DNA of 62,042 nt from Bacteroidales bacterium UBA3824 (GCA_002393195.1 DGIK01000105.1:1-62042), one strand, 5' to 3'. Positions 35,178 through 43,594 are shown, counted from the first letter of the stretch. Made by a program: numbers and translations. The notes: generated from the letters alone by a model not told the origin.

Positions 35178-36572
35178 ATGTCAGAAAAACAGAAAACCAT
35201 CAAGCAGGACAGCGTGACGCTCAGCGGCTTCGGCCTTCATACGGGCGTTAAAGTAAACCTTACATTCAAGCCCGCCGCCGAAAACACCGGCTACCGTTTC
35301 AAGCGCATCGACCTCGAAGGTCAGCCCGAAGTACGCGCCGTTGTAGAGAACGTGGCGGACACCTCGCGCAGCACCGCCCTCGAAGAAAAAGGTGCGCGTG
35401 TAGGCACTGTGGAGCACGTTTTGTCGGCTGTCTATGCGCTTGGCATCGACAATATTATTATAGAGGTTGACGCACCCGAAACCCCGATTCTCGACGGCAG
35501 CGCGGCACAGTTTGCAAAGGCAATCTTGGACGCTGGCATCGTGGAGCAAGAGGCTGAAAAACAATATTTTGAAATCCGCGAAAATTACAAATTCTCCAAT
35601 CCTGAAAAAGGCGTGGAAATTTTGGCGTTTCCCGACAAGGAGTTGAGTTTCAATGTAATGGTCGATTACAACTCGTCGGCATTGGCACAGCAGTTTGCCT
35701 CCTTCGATTTCAACGGCGACTACGTGAAGGAAATCGCCCCCTGCAAGACATTCGTTTTTGCATCGGAACTCGCGTTCCTCGCCCAAAACAACCTCATCAA
35801 GGGCGGCACCATCGACAGCGCGCTCGTCATAATCGACCGCGACTTCCCGCAGTCAGAACTCGACAAGATTGCCGACCTTCTCAAACGTCCTCATGTTGAC
35901 GGCAAGGGTCAGGGCATCCTCAACGCACAAGATTTGATTTTCAGCAACGAACCCGCCCGTCACAAACTCCTCGACCTTATGGGCGACCTTGCGCTTGCAG
36001 GTATGCCAATCAAGGGCAAAATCATCGCAACGCGCCCAGGACACGCTTCAAACACCGAGTTTGCAAAACTCATCCGCGCCGACATCAAGAAGCAGTTGAA
36101 AAACCCAAAAGTATATTTTGACCTCTCAAAGCCGGCAATCATCGACATCAACAGAATCAAACAGTTGATGCCGCACCGCTACCCCTTCCTCCTCGTTGAC
36201 AAAATCATCGAAATCTCCGACCACGACATCGTTGGCATCAAGAATATCACCTTCAACGAGCCTCAGTTTATGGGACACTTCCCCGACGAACCAGTAATGC
36301 CGGGCGTGCTTCTCATCGAGGCAATGGCTCAGACTGGCGGCATCCTCGTGCTCAATAGCGTTGACGAGCCGGAGCATTACTCCACATATTTCGCCAAGAT
36401 CGACAAGGTGAAGTTTAAAAACAAGGTCGTTCCGGGCGACACGCTCGTGTTCCACCTCGAATTTACCGAACCCATCCGCCGTGGCATCGTGATGATGAAG
36501 GGACAGACCTTCGTGAACGGCTCTGTGGTCTGCGAGGGCGAATTTGTTGCAATGGTAACCAAAAACAGATAA
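35178..36572 (+). CDS. lpxC/fabZ: Bifunctional UDP-3-O-acyl-GlcNAc deacetylase / 3-hydroxyacyl-ACP dehydratase
   Basis: A 464-residue fusion characteristic of Bacteroidota. Residues 1-310 are LpxC, the committed zinc-dependent step of lipid A synthesis. Zinc ligands are His in TVEHVLSAVYALGIDN and the His/Asp of ARHKLLDLMGDLAL, with GGTIDSALVI as a further landmark. Residues 320-464 are FabZ: LMPHRYPFLLVDKI with the catalytic His, and the Glu in FPDEPVMPGVLLIEAMAQTGG. The fusion ties the shared 3-hydroxyacyl-ACP pool to both lipid A and fatty acid elongation. lpxA begins 4 nt downstream. Confidence 0.96.
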   Translation: MSEKQKTIKQDSVTLSGFGLHTGVKVNLTFKPAAENTGYRFKRIDLEGQPEVRAVVENVADTSRSTALEEKGARVGTVEHVLSAVYALGIDNIIIEVDAPETPILDGSAAQFAKAILDAGIVEQEAEKQYFEIRENYKFSNPEKGVEILAFPDKELSFNVMVDYNSSALAQQFASFDFNGDYVKEIAPCKTFVFASELAFLAQNNLIKGGTIDSALVIIDRDFPQSELDKIADLLKRPHVDGKGQGILNAQDLIFSNEPARHKLLDLMGDLALAGMPIKGKIIATRPGHASNTEFAKLIRADIKKQLKNPKVYFDLSKPAIIDINRIKQLMPHRYPFLLVDKIIEISDHDIVGIKNITFNEPQFMGHFPDEPVMPGVLLIEAMAQTGGILVLNSVDEPEHYSTYFAKIDKVKFKNKVVPGDTLVFHLEFTEPIRRGIVMMKGQTFVNGSVVCEGEFVAMVTKNR

Positions 36573-36576
36573 TCAA

Positions 36577-37359
36577 ATGATACACCAATTAACCGAAATA
36601 AACCCAAACGCCAAAATCGGCAAGGACGTTGAGATTGGCCCCTTTTGCGTCATCGACGACGACGTGGAGATAGGCGACGGCTGCAAGATTATCAGCCACG
36701 TCCACATCTTCCCCGGCACGCGCCTCGGCAAAAACAACCGTATTTTCCCGGGCGCGTCCATCGGCGCAGTGCCGCAGGACTTGAAGTTTGTGGGCGAATA
36801 CACCACGCTCGAAGTCGGCGACAACAACACCATCCGCGAGTGCGTAACCCTCAACCGTGGCACGGCGTCCAAGGGCAAGACCGTAATAGGCTCCAACAAC
36901 CTCATCATGGCGTACTGCCACATCGGACACGACTGCGTGCTCGGCAACAAGATTGTGATGAGCAACGCCACACAAGTAGCCGGCGAGGTTCACATCGACG
37001 ATTGGGCTGTAATCGGCGGAGGCACGTGCATACCGCAATTTTCGATGATTGGCAAGCACTCAATGACTTCCGGCATGTCGGGCGTCAATAAGGACGTGCC
37101 GCCGTTTGCATACGCAGGACGCACGCCGATACAGTATTGCGGCATCAACATCGTCGGCATGACGCGCCGTGGATTCAAGCCCGAACAGATAGAGGCTGTC
37201 AAGAATATCTATCGCATCATCTATCAGAGCGGACTGAACTTGACCAAGGCTGTCGAAAAAATCAAAGAGGAAATTCCTCAGTGCGAGGAGCGCGACGAAA
37301 TCCTCAATTTTATCGCAACATCGCAGCACGGCATACTCAAAGGCCCAAAACTCGACTAA
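36577..37359 (+). CDS. lpxA: UDP-N-acetylglucosamine O-acyltransferase
   Basis: The protein has 260 residues, the normal length. It is a left-handed beta helix of hexapeptide repeats (IGKDVEIGPFCVIDDDVEIGDGCKI) with the catalytic His in MAYCHIGHDCVLGN and the C-terminal helical domain (RRGFKPEQIEAVKNIYRIIYQSGLNLTKAV). It catalyses the first acylation of UDP-GlcNAc in lipid A synthesis. It is the third gene of the lpx operon, and the next ORF follows after 6 nt. Confidence 0.95.
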   Translation: MIHQLTEINPNAKIGKDVEIGPFCVIDDDVEIGDGCKIISHVHIFPGTRLGKNNRIFPGASIGAVPQDLKFVGEYTTLEVGDNNTIRECVTLNRGTASKGKTVIGSNNLIMAYCHIGHDCVLGNKIVMSNATQVAGEVHIDDWAVIGGGTCIPQFSMIGKHSMTSGMSGVNKDVPPFAYAGRTPIQYCGINIVGMTRRGFKPEQIEAVKNIYRIIYQSGLNLTKAVEKIKEEIPQCEERDEILNFIATSQHGILKGPKLD

Positions 37360-37365
37360 TAAACG

Positions 37366-38130
37366 ATGGTGGAGATTTGCAGCCTTGCATCCGGCAGCAA
37401 CGGCAATTGTTATTATATAGGCGACGACAACGAGGCGGTAATCATTGACGCGGGGATAGGTTGGAGGCGGTTTTCAGAGAGAATGAAAGCCGCCGGGCTT
37501 GACGTATGCCGTGTCCGGGCGTTGTTTGTTACTCACGAACACCGCGACCACAGCGGCAGCGCAAAGGTGATTTCTCACAAACTCGCCATCCCCGTCTATA
37601 CGACTTTCGGCACTTACAACCGTATTTACAAGCATCACCGCCCCGTTGACTGCCGTTCCATCGCACCGGCGTCGGTTACAAATGTTGGCAATAATATCCG
37701 TGTATTTTCATTTCCGAAACAGCACGACGCCGCCGAGCCAATTAGTTTCCGCATAGAAATTGGCAATCATTGCATTGGCGTTATGACAGACATTGGTGTT
37801 GCCGACGACGAAGTTTGCAAAAATTTCAGCAAGTGCGACGCTTGTTTCCTTGAATCTAATTATGACCCAAAGATGCTCGCCGAAGGCCCTTACGAAACAT
37901 ACCTAAAAGAGCGCATCGCATCCAATGTAGGGCATCTTTCCAACGAGCAATCCTATACTCTTGTCCGCGACCACGCCAACCCTAATTTGACGTGCCTGAT
38001 ACTTTCGCACATTTCTGCGGACAACAACAATTCAGAAAAAGTCCTCGACGCCTTCAATCCGTTCAAGGACAAATACAAGATAATCCTCGCGTCGCGGTAT
38101 GAATGCGGCGAGGTGGTAAGGATGGGATAA
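37366..38130 (+). CDS. MBL-fold metallo-hydrolase, YycJ/WalJ-like
   Basis: A 254-residue metallo-beta-lactamase-fold protein beginning VEICSLASGSNGNCYYIGDDNEAVIIDAGIG. Metal ligands are visible as the H-x-H-x-D-H motif in FVTHEHRDHSGSA, a later Asp in VMTDIGVAD and a His in ILSHISADNNN. The family includes YycJ/WalJ, with proposed 5'-3' exonuclease activity in DNA repair. Other MBL activities remain possible. It closes the lpx operon, and the pairing with lpxA is positional only. The gene ends 26 nt before a strong inverted repeat. Confidence 0.85.
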   Translation: MVEICSLASGSNGNCYYIGDDNEAVIIDAGIGWRRFSERMKAAGLDVCRVRALFVTHEHRDHSGSAKVISHKLAIPVYTTFGTYNRIYKHHRPVDCRSIAPASVTNVGNNIRVFSFPKQHDAAEPISFRIEIGNHCIGVMTDIGVADDEVCKNFSKCDACFLESNYDPKMLAEGPYETYLKERIASNVGHLSNEQSYTLVRDHANPNLTCLILSHISADNNNSEKVLDAFNPFKDKYKIILASRYECGEVVRMG

Positions 38131-38156
38131 GGATAGTTGTAGGCTATATTTACACA

Positions 38157-38204
38157 GATAATCAACGGAATCTACCTAAAAAATATGCGATTCCGTTGAT
38201 TATC
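38157..38204. repeat. Inverted repeat, CAACGGAATC family, third copy
   Basis: Arms GATAATCAACGGAATC and GATTCCGTTGATTATC (16 bp, perfect) surround a 16-nt loop. It stands between convergent genes, so it may also end both transcripts. The core AACGGAATC is shared with the pair at 30088-30205. Confidence 0.8.
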
Positions 38205-38218
38205 TCGGAAATGTTTAA

Positions 38219-38638
38219 TTAAGATTCAATCAATTCAAGTCCCTGTTCTCGATAAAATGGAAATTTCAAATCGCTTGATATTAACGGCAGACGCTCGGTG
38301 ATAGCATGTGAAATAATGATATGGTCTGACGGATCGTGGTGGTTCATCGCCTCATTGAGTTGGAGTCGGGAATATGTAAACGCTACATCCTCTCGAAGAG
38401 GAAGTATTTTTATGTCAAGGTCGTTTTTGACAGTATTCAACACATCTTCTGCCGTTTTCCATTTCTTTGCACGGATTCTATTATTATTGAACAATACAAC
38501 AAGTTCGCGTAAGGTTTCAAAACTTGTGTACAGAGTACAATCATAACTTTGCAACAAGGCTGCAACATTTTTGTCAATGCCTTCTGCATCAAGCAACATA
38601 TCAACCACAATGCAAGTATCAAGGAGCAAACGTCTCAT
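38219..38638 (-). CDS. PIN-domain toxin
   Basis: A 139-residue PIN-domain ribonuclease. The first strand LLLDTCIVVDMLLD carries the catalytic Asp pair, TLRELVVLFN the conserved Glu, and DPSDHIIISHAITERLPLISSD the remaining acidic residues. It acts as the toxin of a type II toxin-antitoxin pair, cutting tRNA or mRNA. Its ATG overlaps the stop codon of the upstream gene (ATGA, 38635-38638), the usual arrangement for such pairs. It belongs to the VapC-like group, but the Bacteroidota subgroup has not been assigned to a named target. Confidence 0.85.
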   Translation of the reverse strand: MRRLLLDTCIVVDMLLDAEGIDKNVAALLQSYDCTLYTSFETLRELVVLFNNNRIRAKKWKTAEDVLNTVKNDLDIKILPLREDVAFTYSRLQLNEAMNHHDPSDHIIISHAITERLPLISSDLKFPFYREQGLELIES

Positions 38639-38889
38639 CTTGCGACCTCCTCCTGAATTGCTATTTGCATCAATTGCTTGTCCTTTTTCCTGTAATACGC
38701 CAACTGTGACCTAAGTTCTGGGTCAGTTACTTCGGAGATGAAACCTTTGTGCGCTACTGCCCACGCCCATCCCTTAGAAACTCTCTTTCCCGACTCAGTG
38801 GATTCTGCAATATCTGTCGTGTTGTTAGTTGCAACTGCCGTTGTTACAGCGTCGTCCATTGCCTCAGTTTCTTCATAGTTCGTTTTCAT
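38635..38889 (-). CDS. Probable antitoxin of the PIN toxin
   Basis: The protein has 84 residues from ATG 38889 (upstream in-frame codons to 38970 are discarded because they lie in AT-rich promoter sequence). It is acidic and Thr/Asn-rich at the N terminus and has KGWAWAVAHKGFISEVTDPELRSQLAYYRKKDKQLMQIAIQEEVAR at the C-terminal part, read in segments. This small partner is seen repeatedly before PIN genes in Bacteroidales. It shares a 4-nt overlap with the toxin. No DNA-binding fold is obvious. Confidence 0.75.
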   Translation of the reverse strand: MKTNYEETEAMDDAVTTAVATNNTTDIAESTESGKRVSKGWAWAVAHKGFISEVTDPELRSQLAYYRKKDKQLMQIAIQEEVAR

Positions 38890-38982
38890 TTTAAAGTCCT
38901 CCTTATTTTTGATTTTATTAGACACTGCAAAGTTAAGATAATTTTTGGTATAATGAAAAGATTTATACATTTTTATACAAAA

Positions 38983-39010
38983 ACCAGCCGCGACGAAAAT
39001 CGCGGCTGGT
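38983..39010 (-). terminator. Intrinsic terminator of the YD-repeat gene
   Basis: ACCAGCCGCGA pairs with TCGCGGCTGGT around a 6-nt loop. On the minus strand it is followed by TTTTTG, so it ends the transcript of the gene at 39101-40030. Confidence 0.85.
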
Positions 39011-39100
39011 GCTTTAATTATAATTGCTTCCTGGTTGCGATAAATACTTCGGGGCAGGTGCTTTTTCCATGTTTGAAATGCTTTTTACCCCGGTTCTGAT

Positions 39101-40030
39101 CTACATGCCGCTTTCGTAAATGATTATCCTCTCGGTTAATATACCCTTTTGGATATATCCATTTACATCTTTCTGGGTACAAGTTCTTGTAATCCAATTG
39201 CCTTTGCTATCGAATTCATAAGTGTATTCATATATATATTCGACAACCTTAGTACCCTGGCCTTTACTACCGGTTATGAACTCGTATTCATTAACAATTT
39301 CTCTACGACGATCTACTATACGAGAAACAAGTCCTTTTGCGTTGTAGGTATATGTTTTACCATTGCCCTTAGTTAACTTGTGGTTGTAGTAAGAATATGT
39401 TGTTGTTTCAACTTTATTATCATTCCATGGACGTGGTGGCGTTACTTGTTTTATTGCATCTCCATTTTGATAATATACTGTATATCTTTCATCCCCATCA
39501 TAAGTATAGTCAATCACTTTATCTAACACTCCACCATTAGTGTAATACATACGAATTACACTTCCGCCATAATTTACTTTGGATAACTTGCCGTTTTCGT
39601 AAAAGTAATTATTTGATACGATGTTACCATTGGCATCGTATTGTAATTTCCAATTGTAATTGACAAATCCAGATCTTTTTTTGTAAAGTCCAGTCAATTG
39701 ACCATTTGCGTTGTATTGATACATCGCATAGCCAATTAGACTACCTTTTTGGAACTCACCAAATTTGTATTCGAGTTCGTAATCAGCATATTCAACTTTG
39801 CTGATTTTACCCTTAATATCCAATTCTGACGGTTGGATATTGTATGGAAAATCAACATAATATTTCTTTTGATGTCCAAACTCTACCGATGCGTTCACAT
39901 CCGGAACCTGCGCACTCACAATCTGACATATCAGTACACAGAAGAGAACTACTGCAAATCTTCTCTTTACGAAGGGGCGGTTAATGAAACCGTTAAAATA
40001 TGCTTTCAACTCTTTGTTGTTTCCTTCCAT
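39101..40030 (-). CDS. Secreted YD-repeat-like protein
   Basis: A 309-residue protein with a long basic N terminus and a hydrophobic export segment near residues 25-41 (FAVVLFCVLICQIVSAQ). The mature part is made of short beta-hairpin repeats of the RHS/YD type: YQYNANGQLTGLYKK, LQYDANGNIVSNNYFYENGKLSKV, YYTNGGVLDKVIDYTYDG, YTYNAKGLVSRIVD, YEFDSKGNWITR. Such repeats form wrapped shells or surface fibres. The protein lacks the cleavage motif and the toxin tip of full RHS proteins, so an RHS toxin role is unlikely. It is AT-rich and preceded by 22-bp direct repeats at its promoter. Confidence 0.7.
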   Translation of the reverse strand: MEGNNKELKAYFNGFINRPFVKRRFAVVLFCVLICQIVSAQVPDVNASVEFGHQKKYYVDFPYNIQPSELDIKGKISKVEYADYELEYKFGEFQKGSLIGYAMYQYNANGQLTGLYKKRSGFVNYNWKLQYDANGNIVSNNYFYENGKLSKVNYGGSVIRMYYTNGGVLDKVIDYTYDGDERYTVYYQNGDAIKQVTPPRPWNDNKVETTTYSYYNHKLTKGNGKTYTYNAKGLVSRIVDRRREIVNEYEFITGSKGQGTKVVEYIYEYTYEFDSKGNWITRTCTQKDVNGYIQKGILTERIIIYESGM

Positions 40031-40091
40031 TGTTGATTCTTTTGCGACACGTATTTCCCACGTCTCTGGTTAAACATTGCATTATCGCTTG

Positions 40092-40121
40092 CAAAGTTAT
40101 GCCCTATCCTCCCAACTGCAA
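40092..40121 (-). promoter_or_regulatory. Promoter of the YD-repeat gene
   Basis: On the minus strand TTG (plus-strand 40119-40121), a 19-nt spacer and TAACTTTG (40092-40099) match the Bacteroidota consensus. The 22-bp repeats begin only 6 nt upstream of the -33 element. Confidence 0.7.
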
Positions 40122-40127
40122 AGCGTT

Positions 40128-40187
40128 TTTCGTGAATATATTTCTATACTTTCGTGGAAATTTTTCTATAAAATCGTGAAAATAAAT
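40128..40187. repeat. 22-bp direct repeats abutting the promoter
   Basis: Two full units (40128-40149, 40150-40171) of the pattern TTTCGTGNAnATnTTTCTATA and a partial third (TCGTGAAAAT at 40174-40183) repeat with an exact 22-bp period, two helical turns. They lie directly upstream of the -33 element of the YD-repeat gene, the position expected for an activator that binds iterated sites. Confidence 0.75.
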
Positions 40188-40393
40188 CACACTTGGGGCT
40201 TGTAAATCGAGAAGAAATCGTAGTGCAGTATTTCCGAAATCTCAAAAAGGAGGTCAGTGTCAATGCTTTTGCGGTTGAAGATGCTGTAAATATTGGAGCG
40301 GTCAAAATTCAGTTTCTTGGCAAACCAAGAGATCGAATGTTCCGTCGCTTCAAATACCTCCTGTATTTTGTGTCCTATGTGTATTGTGTTCAT
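40187..40393 (-). CDS. Small XRE-like HTH regulator
   Basis: A 68-residue protein with one HTH: IQEVFEATEHSISWFAKKLNFDRSNIYSIFNRKSIDTDLLFEISEILHYDFFSIY, read in segments. The family is common in Bacteroidales as small stand-alone proteins. It is transcribed toward the 22-bp repeats and the YD-repeat gene, and it is a candidate regulator of either. The unusual structured DNA at 40428-40596 lies 35 nt upstream of its start codon. Confidence 0.75.
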   Translation of the reverse strand: MNTIHIGHKIQEVFEATEHSISWFAKKLNFDRSNIYSIFNRKSIDTDLLFEISEILHYDFFSIYKPQV

Positions 40394-40427
40394 TTGAGTA
40401 CACGTTTTTGGTAATATGCCTTCCCAA

Positions 40428-40596
40428 AAGCGTATAATAAAAGCGTGTAGTCGCTTTTATCATACGCTTATTAATCTTAGAAGGTATCGCCAAACACCTA
40501 TGTACACTAATAAGCACGAAACGACCCACGCTGTACAGCGTGAACCTTTCGCTATACTTATTCCCGTGTACATAAAAAAATTGGCGATTCCTCTAA
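40428..40596. other. Strongly structured region: 42-nt hairpin plus 120-nt long hairpin
   Basis: Hairpin 1 (40428-40469): AAGCGTAT-A-ATAAAAGCG pairs with CGCTTTTAT-C-ATACGCTT, 17 of 18 positions. Hairpin 2 (40477-40596): nested stems TTAGAAGGTATCGCCAA with TTGGCGATTCCTCTAA, TATGTACAC with GTGTACATA, AATAAG with CTTATT, CGAAA with TTTCG, and a central palindrome CACGCTGTACAGCGTG. The whole 120 nt folds back on itself. No ORF explains it. It could be a structured RNA (leader of the small XRE gene or separate) or a palindromic mobile element. Neither can be decided here. Confidence 0.75.
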
Positions 40597-40678
40597 GTCG
40601 AGAATAAGAGCGTAAAGCCCAATGTTTTAATATGTTAGTTTAATGTTTTGTCTGTGTCGTTGTGTCGTGTTTTTTAAG

Positions 40679-40858
40679 TTAATACTTATATTGGTCGGCG
40701 GAGATGGACATTTTGTTAAAAGCGAACCATTTTTTGCCGAGGTCTTTGAGCGACGCTCCAATGTGATAGACAATATCGTCAATGCATAAGAATCTGTCGT
40801 GAGAGTTGGCAAACTTAACTGTCAAGTATTCCTTGACAGTTAAATACAAATCTCCGCC
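40679..40858 (-). pseudogene. C-terminal fragment of an ORF6N/KilA-N-type protein
   Basis: A minus-strand frame without start codon reads KFANSHDRFLCIDDI, then VYHIGASLKDLGKKWFAFNKM, and stops at 40679. The motif HDRFLxxD...YHxGASLKDLGKKWFAF is the C-terminal end of ORF6N-domain (phage antirepressor-like) proteins of Bacteroidales. The N-terminal DNA-binding part is missing because the frame abuts the stop codon of the acid phosphatase at 40858. It is therefore a remnant left by deletion or insertion. Confidence 0.7.
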
Positions 40859-41640
40859 TATTTCAATTCCACCGTACTTGGCTTAATCTTGCCAGCTTTT
40901 TTGAGTTTTGCGAACTCTTCCTTGGCTTTTGCGAGTTGTTTTTGGAAGGCGGCGTTTGAATGGAGGGCGGCTACTGTGGCGGCTGCCATGATGCGACCAG
41001 CCTGAATGTCGGAGTCGTAATGAGCACCTACGATTTTGCGGCTCTCGCCTATTTCGTAACCACGCTTGATGATTTCGTTCTGATGTTCAGGATTGATTTC
41101 GGCAAGAATCAAAGCCGCTGCAAAACCATAGCAACTGTGTCCCGACGGATACGAACCACTGTTGCGCATGTGTTCTTCCTCGTCTGGTGTGCTGGTGTGG
41201 TCGTTGAAGAATACAAACGGACGCGTCCTCTTGTAATAGTTTTTGGCAGCCTTGGGTGCAATGCCACCCGCATCGCGACCAATGGAACGGACAAGTGTGA
41301 ATATTTCAGGTGCGTTTTCGAGAGTGATGGGCGTGCCAAACACTTCGCCGAATGCATTGTTCATGCCTTGGAGTCCGTCGAGGGTAACGTCAGAAATCGC
41401 CTGCTGTCCACGTTCGGTGTTGCGGAGATTTTTGCCCCAATAATACTGGAATTGGTCGTTGAGGAATTGAACGCTATTAAATTCAGGATGCACAGGAAGA
41501 ATGTAGAGGCTGTTGGGCACCTCCTCCGTTTTGAGGTATTCTTGTTGTTCTATGTCGGTCTTGCCGGGTACGGTGTTGTTTTGAGCCGTCGCGCCTGCAA
41601 ATGCAAGCACCATTGATATTAGTAAAAGTCGCTTTTTCAT
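40858..41640 (-). CDS. Class A acid phosphatase (PAP2 superfamily), secreted
   Basis: A 260-residue protein with signal peptide (residues 1-19, AGATAQ). The three PAP2 phosphatase motifs are complete: KNYYKRTRP (K-x6-R-P), GSYPSGHSCYG (P-S-G-H) and ESRKIVGAHYDSD (S-R-x5-H-x3-D), with the His residues as nucleophile and acid. The length and the GSYPSGHS form point to class A non-specific acid phosphatases, which release phosphate from nucleotides and sugar phosphates in the periplasm. It is a single-gene unit. Confidence 0.9.
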   Translation of the reverse strand: MKKRLLLISMVLAFAGATAQNNTVPGKTDIEQQEYLKTEEVPNSLYILPVHPEFNSVQFLNDQFQYYWGKNLRNTERGQQAISDVTLDGLQGMNNAFGEVFGTPITLENAPEIFTLVRSIGRDAGGIAPKAAKNYYKRTRPFVFFNDHTSTPDEEEHMRNSGSYPSGHSCYGFAAALILAEINPEHQNEIIKRGYEIGESRKIVGAHYDSDIQAGRIMAAATVAALHSNAAFQKQLAKAKEEFAKLKKAGKIKPSTVELK

Positions 41641-41741
41641 GGTATTTAGGATTTCCGATTAATATTCGGGTGCAAATTTAATATTTTTTTTGCTTTTTTT
41701 GTGCATTATTGCCGTCAAATCTTCAAAAAACTAACAAAAAA

Positions 41742-41773
41742 AAGGGACGCCCACCGTTCAGCAGCCGTCCCTT
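41742..41773 (-). terminator. Intrinsic terminator of the acyl-CoA synthetase gene
   Basis: AAGGGACG pairs with CGTCCCTT around a 16-nt loop. On the minus strand it runs into a T tract, so it ends the transcript of 41810-43594. Confidence 0.8.
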
Positions 41774-41809
41774 CGACAATTTATCTATCATGAATGCAAC
41801 TAAAAATAC

Positions 41810-43594
41810 TTATTTTGAAGCCCTGTCCTGCAAGTAGATGGCATCGATGATGTCCTTGTACTTGGTGGCGATGGCTTTGCGTTTGAGCTTTTGGGTCTGC
41901 GTGAGTTCGCCGCCGTCGGCTGTCCAAACGTCCGGCACAACGTGGAATTTCGCAATCTGCTCAACCTTGCCGATGGTTTTGTTGACCTTTTGGATTTCAT
42001 CGTCAATAAGGGCGATTACCTCGGGACGGGCGGCTATGTCGCTGTTGGAAAGACTGTTGGCGTCGATGCCAATGCCACCCAAGTAAATCTTCAACGCCTC
42101 AAAATCGGGCGAGATGAGCGCGGAGGCAAATTTTTGATTTTCGCCCACCATGCAGATTTGCGAGATGTATTGCGATTCCTTGGCCTTGCCTTCTATCATT
42201 GCCGGGGCGATGTATTTGCCTGACGAGGTTTTGAAAATCTCCTTTTTCCTGTCGGTGATGTGGAGATAATTGCCCTCCGACAAATATCCAACGTCGCCGG
42301 TGTGGAAAAATCCGTCCTTGTCGATGGCTTCTGCCGTGGCTTCGGGATTTTTATAGTAACCCTTCATCACATTAGGACCTTTGACGAGGATTTCGCCATC
42401 TTCGGCAATCTTTACAATTTCATTGCTGATGACGGGTCCCACGGATGTGAACTTGTGATTCTTTACCGAAGCATGAGCCACAACTGGGGAAGTTTCCGTC
42501 AATCCGTAGCCTTCGCAGACCTTCACTCCTGCAGCCCAGAGCATACGGCTCAGGTTTGGCGAAATAGCCGCGCCGCCGCATCCGAAAAATTTTATGTGTC
42601 CGCCAAAGAAATCTTCCCTCCAATGCTTATAAACCGGCTCGTCCAAAGCCGCAATCTCTTTATAATAAGAGTCGGGCTTGTCGTGATCCCACTCGCGACC
42701 GAGGGCGACAGCCTTGTCAAAGAGTTCCTTCTGCTCGCCAGTGAATTTTGCGCCTTCCTTTATGAAGCCTTCCACTATCTTTTCGGCGACGCGGGGCACT
42801 GTGTTCACGCCGTTTGCCTTGATTTCGCAGAGGTTTTGTACGATGGTGCCGAGGTTTTGGGCATAATAGATGCCGATGCCGAGGTATTGATATTGATATA
42901 TGAAACAACGCTCATATACGTGGCACAACGGCAACACGCTGAGCACCTTATCGTTATGGTCGAGACCAAGAATTTCGCAGGATGCAATGGCGTTGCTTGT
43001 AAAATTCTTGTGAGTGAGCATCGCGCCCTTGGAAATGCCCGTAGTGCCAGATGTGTAGATGATGGAGCAAACGTCGTCGGTATCCACAGCCGCCTTCGAC
43101 ATTTCGAGTATCTTGTGCAACTTGTCGGCGTTTTGCTTGCCGAGTTCGAGCACCGCGTTCCAACTTTCTACGCCCTCAATGTCGTTGAATGAGAATATGC
43201 GTTCAAGCGACTTGATATTGTCTTTTACCGCACTCACGCGGCGATAGGCTATTGCATCGGAGATAAAAGCAAACTTTACTTCGCTATGATTGAGTATGAA
43301 GTCGTAGTCGTTGCTACTAATTGTCGGATATACAGGTACATGCACTGCACCAGTCATAGCAATCGCCATATCTATAAAATTCCATTCGGGGCGGTTGTTG
43401 GACACCGATGCAATCTTGTCGCCCTTCTTGACACCGAGCGCGAGCAGTCCGTATGCCAAAAGCGTGGACATCCGGCGGTATTCGTCGGTGCTTACGGGCT
43501 TCCACTCGCCGTCCACCTTCGATACGAGGCAGTCGGGGCGGGGGTAATTCTCGCACGCGTAGTCGAGCAGGTCGAATATTCTTGTAACCTCCAT
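41810..43594 (-). CDS. fadD: Long-chain fatty acid-CoA ligase (AMP-binding)
   Basis: The protein has 594 residues from ATG 43594 (MEVTRIFDLLDYACENYPRPDCLV); in-frame codons further up lie in the promoter. The P-loop-like AMP motif IIYTSGTTGISKGAMLTHKN, the acyl-binding region GYGLTETSPVVA and the hinge DGFFHTGDVGYLSEGNYLHITDRKKEIFKTSSGKYI identify a long-chain acyl-CoA synthetase that activates fatty acids with ATP. It is monocistronic. The -7 box TACATTTG (43658-43665, minus) is overlapped upstream by a perfect inverted repeat. Confidence 0.9.
   Translation of the reverse strand: MEVTRIFDLLDYACENYPRPDCLVSKVDGEWKPVSTDEYRRMSTLLAYGLLALGVKKGDKIASVSNNRPEWNFIDMAIAMTGAVHVPVYPTISSNDYDFILNHSEVKFAFISDAIAYRRVSAVKDNIKSLERIFSFNDIEGVESWNAVLELGKQNADKLHKILEMSKAAVDTDDVCSIIYTSGTTGISKGAMLTHKNFTSNAIASCEILGLDHNDKVLSVLPLCHVYERCFIYQYQYLGIGIYYAQNLGTIVQNLCEIKANGVNTVPRVAEKIVEGFIKEGAKFTGEQKELFDKAVALGREWDHDKPDSYYKEIAALDEPVYKHWREDFFGGHIKFFGCGGAAISPNLSRMLWAAGVKVCEGYGLTETSPVVAHASVKNHKFTSVGPVISNEIVKIAEDGEILVKGPNVMKGYYKNPEATAEAIDKDGFFHTGDVGYLSEGNYLHITDRKKEIFKTSSGKYIAPAMIEGKAKESQYISQICMVGENQKFASALISPDFEALKIYLGGIGIDANSLSNSDIAARPEVIALIDDEIQKVNKTIGKVEQIAKFHVVPDVWTADGGELTQTQKLKRKAIATKYKDIIDAIYLQDRASK

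Noticed and set aside
39101..40030. RHS/CDI-type toxin
   Set aside because: It has YD-like hairpins but is short, without the core cleavage motif, variable toxin tip or immunity gene.
40477..40596. Integron attC site
   Set aside because: There are no RYYYAAC/GTTRRRY ends, no integrase, and no gene cassette structure nearby.
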